Below are positions 1 to 4,945 of a stretch of DNA of 10,145 nucleotides, in pieces (the stretch's first letter is position 1; every line of letters starts with the position of its first letter). The position numbers and the translations under genes were made by a program. The stretch is from positions 1 through 10,145 of the forward strand of contig JAAZJI010000133.1 in the NCBI GenBank assembly GCA_012800465.1, given 5' to 3'. The notes beneath the pieces were generated by a model, which had not been told where the DNA came from, searched no databases, and saw only the letters and a program-made list of their open reading frames with translations. The DNA comes from Spirochaetales bacterium. GTDB taxonomy: Bacteria; Spirochaetota; Spirochaetia; Sphaerochaetales; Sphaerochaetaceae.

Positions 1-1621
1 ACTCGCCGCACATCCCGATTCCGCACAGCGTCATCAGCTCCTGCGAAAGATGGAGCAGATCCTCCCTCACACCCCTCTCGAGCACCGCCTGAGCTGCGAG
101 GGCCATGAAGACCCGGGGGCCGACCAGATAGCATGCCGTCTCCTCATCGAAGACCCGTCCGTCGAGCAGATCCAGCACCCGAGCCGGCTTCCCTTCATCC
201 GCCACGCAGATGAACGACCCGTAGGAGGAGAGCTTCTCCTCCAGCAGGGCGGTCCCTTCGACGGCCTCGCTGGTTCCGACCAGAATCTCGACCTCTGTTC
301 CTCGTTTGGACAACTGTTCGGCCAGGGCGGGCAGGACCGCAACGCCCGTGCCGCCTCCGATGAGCAGGGCCTTCTTCGTGTCCGGAGGATCGAACTCCTC
401 TCCGTAGAGGCCCCGGATATACACCTCGTCGCCCTTCTTCAGGGAGCAGAGCGCATCGCTGAACGGCCCCCTCCGCTTGATGATGAAGGTCAGCGGATCG
501 TTGTGGGCCACCGAGAAGGGTTTCTCCCCAATCTGCGGCAGCCATAAGAAGGCGAATTGTCCGGCTTTGGCAGGAAGCCTGCCGTCGAGCCGAAGAATCA
601 CCGTGTCGCCACCGTAGGGCTCATTCTCAAGCACGATGTGCTTTCGATACTCCATCTGGCGATGGGTCTTGATGAAGGAAGCGGAAGAGATTCCAGGCTT
701 CTTTCCGTTGTACAGCAGATGGCTCGCCTCCTCCTTGACAGCCTCGAGGTACCGCGGCCAGGAGCGCTGGTCCACCGTGCCCAGGGCGGATCCGATGCCG
801 ACGACGTTCGCCCCCGCCTCGATGAGCTTGGCGACATCGGCGCCCGAATCGACCCCGCCCATTCCGATGATCGGTATCGCCTCTCCGAGGGTTTCCCGGA
901 TCTCTTGTATCGCCTTGAGAGCGATCGGAAAGACCGCTTTTCCGCTCTGTCCGCCCTTGCCGCCGAGCTTGTTCTGGAGGATCGGCTTTTGTGCAACGGG
1001 ATCGATGTGCACCAGAGGACCGACCGTATTGATCGCGACGATTCCATCCGCCCCCGCTTCGACGACCGCTTTTGCGATCGATGCGATATCTTCGACGTTC
1101 GGGGTCAGCTTCACGAACAGAGGCGCCCGGCATCCGCCGGTATGTTCCCTGATGTAGCGCACGTAGAAGGCGGCGAGCTCGAGGTTCTCCCCGATCGTCG
1201 AGCCGTACCCCGGCTCGGCGTGCGGACAGGAGAAGTTCAGCTCCACAAGGTCGGCGACCTCGTCGAACGCCTTGATAAGCGTTACGAAGTCCTCCGGCGT
1301 GGAGGCCGAGAGCGACACGTTCAAAAGCGCCCGGAAGGAATGGGTCTTCCTCAGCTGCCGCAGTTCATGAAGGGCGACCTGAAGACCGGGATTCCTCAGG
1401 CCCACCGAGTTGCCGAACGTCCCCTTCTCCACTTCGCAGATGATCGGTTCGCGGTTTCCCGGGTTCGGCTCGTTCTGGAAGCTCTTGGTGGTGATGAGGT
1501 CGATCGCCTGCACCGACTCATCGAAGTATCGGATCAGCTCCGCCTTGGTGGAGCCCACCCCGCTGACGGTTCCAAGAAGAACCTCGTTCTTCTTCATCAA
1601 ACGTCGGATCACGTCACTCAT
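1..1621 (-). CDS. pyrDK: Fused dihydroorotate dehydrogenase: PyrD (class 1B) + PyrK electron-transfer subunit, 3' end cut by the window
   Basis: Oxidises dihydroorotate to orotate in UMP synthesis and passes electrons through FMN, FAD and a 2Fe-2S cluster to NAD+; cytoplasmic. One uninterrupted frame of at least 540 codons runs from ATG at 1621 off the left edge. Residues 1-310 are PyrD: NFSCPH (129-134) carries the class 1 catalytic Cys132, and GMGGVDSGADV (253-263) starts the FMN phosphate-binding region. After a linker, residues about 323-540 are PyrK: GEKPFSVA (365-372) is the FAD-binding motif, with Lys where Bacillus and Lactococcus PyrK have Arg. GGGTGVAVL (422-430) is the nucleotide-binding loop, and CGIGMC (533-538) begins the iron-sulfur site at the edge. 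The two parts are normally separate genes. No ribosome-binding site precedes the internal Met323, so a true fusion is likely. The ATG overlaps the pyrF stop (ATGA), with GGGAG 8 nt upstream. The last cluster cysteines are outside the window. Confidence 0.93.
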   Translation of the reverse strand, partial: MSDVIRRLMKKNEVLLGTVSGVGSTKAELIRYFDESVQAIDLITTKSFQNEPNPGNREPIICEVEKGTFGNSVGLRNPGLQVALHELRQLRKTHSFRALLNVSLSASTPEDFVTLIKAFDEVADLVELNFSCPHAEPGYGSTIGENLELAAFYVRYIREHTGGCRAPLFVKLTPNVEDIASIAKAVVEAGADGIVAINTVGPLVHIDPVAQKPILQNKLGGKGGQSGKAVFPIALKAIQEIRETLGEAIPIIGMGGVDSGADVAKLIEAGANVVGIGSALGTVDQRSWPRYLEAVKEEASHLLYNGKKPGISSASFIKTHRQMEYRKHIVLENEPYGGDTVILRLDGRLPAKAGQFAFLWLPQIGEKPFSVAHNDPLTFIIKRRGPFSDALCSLKKGDEVYIRGLYGEEFDPPDTKKALLIGGGTGVAVLPALAEQLSKRGTEVEILVGTSEAVEGTALLEEKLSSYGSFICVADEGKPARVLDLLDGRVFDEETACYLVGPRVFMALAAQAVLERGVREDLLHLSQELMTLCGIGMCGE

Positions 1622-2484
1622 AGGGCACACTCCCTGATGAGCTCGCGCAGGGAGCCCTCGCACCGGTCGAGCCAGTCGTCCGGAGCCGGACCCTGTTTCC
1701 AAGGATGGGTCAGGGAGCTGGAACTGTTGATCCGGACCAATGGCAAGGGATAGTCCGCCTCGCGGAGGATCGTCAGCACCCCGGTCGCCGAGCCGCCCTG
1801 GCTCCCCACCCCGGGGATCAGCAGCGGGACCGAGTGGTCGGCATAGATCCGGGCGATCGCTTTCAGCTCCGCCGGATTGGTCGCTCCGACCACCGCCCCG
1901 ACATGCCCCTTCCCGGCGTTGTAGGCGATGACCTGCTTCGCCACCGCTTCATAGAGGGGATTCCCGTTTTCCAGGATCAGGTTCTGCAGATCCTTTCCCC
2001 CGGGATTGCTCGTCCGATTGAGAACGTAGGTTCCAAACGCGGGGTCCCGGATGAACGGCCCGACGGAGTCGCTGCCCATATAGGGGGCGACCGTCACCGC
2101 GTCCGCGCCCCACCGTCTGAACGCCTCGTCGGCGTAGTTTTGGCTGCTTGCGGCGATGTCGCCGCGCTTCGAGTCGAGGATGACCGGGGTGCCGGGAAAG
2201 AAGTTCTCCAAGAGGTCGAAGAGGTCGGAAAGGGCGAGCGAGCCGGAGAAATCCTCCTCCCGGGGATCGTCCAGCGTCGCATAGTAGCCGATGTTCGGCT
2301 TGAACGCGGCCGGAAGGAGGCCGGAAAGATTCATCCTGCGAAACAGCTCCTGAAAGTAGGTGTTCAGCTGATGGCGGACCCTCTTCTCCCCGTAGGGAAG
2401 AAGCTCCGGCTTCACGTCCAGGCCCATGCACACCACGTTCCCGACCTGCTTCGCGCTCGTTTCAAGCAATTCCTTGTACGTCAT
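1618..2484 (-). CDS. pyrF: Orotidine 5'-phosphate decarboxylase
   Basis: Decarboxylates OMP to UMP, the last step of the pathway; cytoplasmic TIM barrel. The 288-residue length and overall sequence fit the longer OMP decarboxylase subfamily (about 270-310 aa) rather than the 230-aa E. coli type. The catalytic Asp-Lys-Asp array is seen in ILDSKRGDI (102-110): D104, K106 and D109. The substrate-binding start MGLDVKPELLP (20-30), VAPYMGSDS (132-140), VGATNPAEL (199-207) and LIPGVGSQGG (222-231) are all present. The frame is open further upstream to 2541. ATG 2484 is chosen because homology begins at MTYKELLE, an AAGGAGG lies 4 nt before it, and this ATG overlaps the pyrE TGA as ATGA. It overlaps pyrDK downstream in the same way, so translation of pyrE, pyrF and pyrDK is probably coupled. 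Confidence 0.96.
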   Translation of the reverse strand: MTYKELLETSAKQVGNVVCMGLDVKPELLPYGEKRVRHQLNTYFQELFRRMNLSGLLPAAFKPNIGYYATLDDPREEDFSGSLALSDLFDLLENFFPGTPVILDSKRGDIAASSQNYADEAFRRWGADAVTVAPYMGSDSVGPFIRDPAFGTYVLNRTSNPGGKDLQNLILENGNPLYEAVAKQVIAYNAGKGHVGAVVGATNPAELKAIARIYADHSVPLLIPGVGSQGGSATGVLTILREADYPLPLVRINSSSSLTHPWKQGPAPDDWLDRCEGSLRELIRECAL

Positions 2485-3179
2485 CCTTCCTCCTTCATGA
2501 AGCCCCGTTCGATTCCCCAGCCGAAGGGATCGGCTCGCCATGCCTCGAGGCTCTTCGCCTCGGCGTGCGAGATATATCCCTCTTTCAGGGCGCTTTCGAG
2601 CATCACCTCATAGGTGAGGATCGCATGGAATTCGGCTTCCGGTCTCAACGCGGCGAACGCCTCCTCCGCTGCGGCAAACCCGTAGGTGAAGATCGCCAAG
2701 GTATAGGGGCACTTCCCCTTCGCCGCGACGATCGCCTCGACGGCGCCGGTCGATGAAAGACCGGTGGAGATCAGGTCTTCGATCAGAAGAACGTGGGCGT
2801 TCTCATACGTTCCGCCCTTCGCCAACCCCTCGATTCGGTTTCCGAGGCCGTGCCCTTTGCTTGCCGAGCGGACATACGAAAGAGGTTTTTCCAATCGGTC
2901 CGCCAAGGTCGTGGCGTGGGGGATCCCCGCCGTCGCGGTTCCGGCGATCGAATCGGGATCGTACTCCAAAGCGTTCAGGATCGCTTCGAACCCTTCGGCG
3001 ACGAGCCTCCTGGCTTCGCTGGAAGCGAGCAGGCGGCGGTTGTCGTTGTAGATCGGCATCCGGTAGCCGCTGACCCACCGGAAGGGATTGGTGACGTCGA
3101 GGCGGATCGCCCCGAGCTCGAACGCCGCCCGGGCGATCTTTTGTCCATGAGTCCGAGTGATCGTCTTGAGGTTCTTCAT
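2481..3179 (-). CDS. pyrE: Orotate phosphoribosyltransferase
   Basis: Joins orotate to PRPP to make OMP; cytoplasmic type I phosphoribosyltransferase, usually a dimer. At 232 residues it is slightly longer than the common 210-220. The PRPP-binding loop is HVLLIEDLISTGLSS (129-143), a variant of the family VEDVITTG motif. The orotate/PRPP-contacting SGYRMPIYNDNRRLL (37-51), the GTATAGIP segment (80-87) and the lysine-bearing flexible loop VRSASKGHGLGNRIEG (103-118) are in the expected order. It starts at ATG 3179, with AGGAAG just upstream, 16 bp after the pyrBI stop. Its last codons (MKEEG, stop) also form the Shine-Dalgarno sequence of pyrF, so the end of this gene is constrained by the next one. 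It precedes pyrF in the operon, giving the two UMP-synthase steps side by side. Confidence 0.96.
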   Translation of the reverse strand: MKNLKTITRTHGQKIARAAFELGAIRLDVTNPFRWVSGYRMPIYNDNRRLLASSEARRLVAEGFEAILNALEYDPDSIAGTATAGIPHATTLADRLEKPLSYVRSASKGHGLGNRIEGLAKGGTYENAHVLLIEDLISTGLSSTGAVEAIVAAKGKCPYTLAIFTYGFAAAEEAFAALRPEAEFHAILTYEVMLESALKEGYISHAEAKSLEAWRADPFGWGIERGFMKEEG

Positions 3180-3195
3180 AGCTTCCTACTCTATC

Positions 3196-4782
3196 CTATT
3201 TCCTGCTGCGCTTCCATATTTCCTTGAACCCGTGCTCCGTACCGCAGTAGGCGCACGCGAAGGTGTTCTCCTGCGTCCGGTAGAAGCGGGCCATGACTCC
3301 TTCCTCCTGGTCGGGGTGGCTGATGCACGCTTCGTTCGTGCATCCGAGATCCTCGAAGTTGTAGATCCTCGGCGGCAACGAGAGGCGGAACTTGCGCCGG
3401 ACCTTTCCGTCCTTGATGAGATTCAGCGTGGATCCCGGGGCGACGGCGGCCAGCCGCTTCAGGTGCCTGCGGTCGAGCTCGTAGGAGCCGGGGCGGAAGA
3501 TGATCCCCTTATGGATTCCCTGCTGCCCGCTGGAAACCCACTCCCCTCCCTTTCCCCGATCCAGCTCCAGCACGCTGCTGATCAGACGCATATGGTCGCG
3601 GATCTCCCCGATCCCATACCCGCGAAGGATGTGGTCGATGACGATCCCGTCGCGAATCGGCTGGACTCCTTCGCTGATCCGCTTCTTCCGGGGGATCCGG
3701 TCCTCGAGGTCCACCTCCTTGATGTAGTCCTCCTCCTCGACGACCGGAATCCGTCTCGAGACGAACTCCTCTCCGATTCTTCCGGCGATCAGGGCGAGAA
3801 GGACGATCCGGACGTACATCCCGTTGATGCTCTGCCGCTCCCATCCGTTCAGCGGCGTCTCATCGAGGAAGGTGGGGATCGTCGGGTGCGCCTTGTGGCG
3901 GGGAAGCGGGTGGTAGAACTTCGTTCCCGGTGGCAGAAGCGGAATCAATTCTTCCCGGAAGGTGATCGCCCGCCTGAGTTCCGCTTCCTTCTTCAGAATC
4001 TTGTCTCCCATCCGTTCCAGCTGAGGACGGGTGAAATACCACTTCGGCGCGATCTCCGCCTCTTCAAGGTAGGCGTCGATCGAGTCGAAGGTCCGCACCT
4101 TGAATCCGTGCTCCTTCATCTTGTGGAGGTACGTCTCGGGCATCGCCAGCTCGGGCGGGGCGACCAGATCCACCCTGACATTCTTGAAGATCTTCAAGCC
4201 GTCCGCCTTGGAGTGGACCGTCCGCCCGTGATAGAGGTCGCCGACCAGGGCGAGATGAAGCGTTTCCGTCGACCACTCGTTGTCCTCCAGGAACGTGAAC
4301 TCGTCGAGCAGCTCCTGGGTGGGGTGCTCGTGCTTCCCGTCGCCGGCGTTGATGAACGCAGGCTTCCGCTTCAAGCCGTTCCTTTTGGCGTAGGAAGCGA
4401 GGCTCTCCTCCAGATAGGTGCATACCCCCTCGACCTTGCTCCGGACGATGAAGATCGTGTTGGAGTATCCGCTGAGGGTATAGAACGTATCGGCGTAGCT
4501 CTCCCCCTTGTTGAAGGAGGAGGAACCGCTGTTGAGATCCGAGACCTTTACATGATGAAACTTCGCCGCGTTGCGGAAGGACTCCTTCGTCCTCGTCGAA
4601 TCCTCAAGGAACACCTCGTAGATCCCGAAATCCGGATCGTCGATCCGGTATCGGTCCAGCACCGCTTCATCCTGGGTCTCAAACGCGGATTTCAGGATTC
4701 GTGCGTGCTCAAAGAGGTACAGCCGTTCTTCCTGTGAAAGATCGTCGATCACACAGAGTGATCGGCCATAAAACGTACCCAT
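3196..4782 (-). CDS. pyrBI: Fused aspartate carbamoyltransferase: catalytic (PyrB) + regulatory (PyrI) chains
   Basis: Makes N-carbamoyl-aspartate from carbamoyl phosphate and aspartate, the committed step of pyrimidine synthesis, with built-in nucleotide feedback. Residues 1 to about 335 are the catalytic chain: carbamoyl-phosphate loop STRTK (62-66; usually STRTR), HPTQELLDEF (153-162), DLYHGRTVHS (182-191) and HPLPR (291-295). Residues about 370-528 are the PyrI-like regulatory chain: GIVIDHI (379-385) matches E. coli GTVIDHI, including the nucleotide-contacting Asp-His. The structural zinc site is C481-X4-C486-X23-C510-X2-C513. The effector lysine equivalent to E. coli PyrI K94 is probably K464; the K60 position appears to be F429 or R430. 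In enterobacteria these are two genes; single-chain forms are known in Thermotoga and Treponema. The start at ATG 4782 has GGGAGGTGA 4 nt upstream. It is the first enzyme gene of the operon and lies directly behind a terminator-like hairpin. Confidence 0.95.
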   Translation of the reverse strand: MGTFYGRSLCVIDDLSQEERLYLFEHARILKSAFETQDEAVLDRYRIDDPDFGIYEVFLEDSTRTKESFRNAAKFHHVKVSDLNSGSSSFNKGESYADTFYTLSGYSNTIFIVRSKVEGVCTYLEESLASYAKRNGLKRKPAFINAGDGKHEHPTQELLDEFTFLEDNEWSTETLHLALVGDLYHGRTVHSKADGLKIFKNVRVDLVAPPELAMPETYLHKMKEHGFKVRTFDSIDAYLEEAEIAPKWYFTRPQLERMGDKILKKEAELRRAITFREELIPLLPPGTKFYHPLPRHKAHPTIPTFLDETPLNGWERQSINGMYVRIVLLALIAGRIGEEFVSRRIPVVEEEDYIKEVDLEDRIPRKKRISEGVQPIRDGIVIDHILRGYGIGEIRDHMRLISSVLELDRGKGGEWVSSGQQGIHKGIIFRPGSYELDRRHLKRLAAVAPGSTLNLIKDGKVRRKFRLSLPPRIYNFEDLGCTNEACISHPDQEEGVMARFYRTQENTFACAYCGTEHGFKEIWKRSRK

Positions 4783-4799
4783 CGTTCACCTCCCGAAAG

Positions 4800-4824
4800 A
4801 AAAAAGTCGGCCCTAAAGCCGACT
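4800..4824 (-). terminator. Intrinsic terminator / candidate attenuator in the pyr leader
   Basis: On the minus strand a perfect 7-bp stem AGTCGGC (4824-4818) and GCCGACT (4811-4805) closes a 6-nt loop TTTAGG. The U tract is six T at 4805-4800, the first of which is the last stem base, followed by CTTT. It functions only in the minus direction because no T tract follows it on the plus strand. It sits between the leader promoter and the pyrBI ribosome-binding site, so it must be bypassed for the operon to be expressed. It could also end transcripts coming from the wzc gene upstream. The hairpin is directly visible; the regulatory role is inferred. Confidence 0.8.
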
Positions 4825-4879
4825 ACTCTATGACATTGGATCCAGATTCCTGAACACGGCGGAACGCATGCACCTTCAT
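4823..4879 (-). CDS. Putative pyr operon leader peptide (18 aa)
   Basis: Short ORF MKVHAFRRVQESGSNVIE, ATG 4879-4877 to TAG 4825-4823. A near-perfect Shine-Dalgarno GAGGAGG (4892-4886) stands 6 nt before the ATG, as strong as any in the window. The stop codon overlaps the first two bases of the terminator stem, so a ribosome finishing this ORF would cover the 5' arm and prevent the hairpin. That geometry is the one used by the E. coli pyrL leader of pyrBI, where RNA polymerase pausing at low UTP keeps ribosome and polymerase close. No sequence similarity to pyrL is evident (pyrL is 44 codons), and the RNA between promoter and hairpin has no long U run to act as an obvious UTP-sensing pause. 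The coding nature rests on ribosome site, position and stop placement only; conservation has not been tested. Confidence 0.6.
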   Translation of the reverse strand: MKVHAFRRVQESGSNVIE

Positions 4880-4905
4880 CCGGAGCCTCCTCATTTCTGT
4901 CCTGT

Positions 4906-4934
4906 ACGATACCAGAGAGCAACGGATCTGTCCA
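4906..4934 (-). promoter_or_regulatory. Predicted sigma70 promoter of the pyr operon
   Basis: Minus-strand -35 TGGACA (4934-4929, 5/6 to consensus), exactly 17 bp spacer, and -10 TATCGT (4911-4906, 4/6) preceded by TGG, an extended -10. The likely start is an A at 4900 or 4898. The 5' RNA would then be only about 10 nt before the leader peptide Shine-Dalgarno, and about 75 nt before the terminator stem. It begins just 11 bp beyond the wzc stop codon, so the pyr operon probably has its own promoter in addition to any read-through. Predicted by eye from consensus match and position. Confidence 0.6.
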
Positions 4935-4945
4935 CCCGCCGATGC

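Noticed and set aside
640..700. Separate start for pyrK at the internal Met (residue 323 of the fusion)
   Set aside because: The frame is continuous with pyrD and no Shine-Dalgarno precedes this ATG.
2485..2541. Upstream extension of pyrF (19 extra codons)
   Set aside because: Would overlap pyrE by about 60 bp; the strong ribosome site and homology point to ATG 2484.
557..2613. Plus-strand open frames of 398 and 302 codons
   Set aside because: Antisense to pyrDK and pyrF; low-complexity charged translations with no motif or ribosome site.
3157..4737. 526-codon open frame on the plus strand
   Set aside because: Antisense shadow of pyrBI, which has complete active-site and zinc motifs; no recognisable domain in the shadow.
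4818..4911. Antiterminator hairpin competing with the pyr terminator
   Set aside because: Only a 4-bp GCCG/CGGC pairing with the terminator arm could be found, too weak to support.
4783..4945. PyrR-binding element or known riboswitch in the pyr leader
   Set aside because: No match to the conserved PyrR-binding loop sequence and no riboswitch core seen by eye. The leader is too short for most riboswitch classes.
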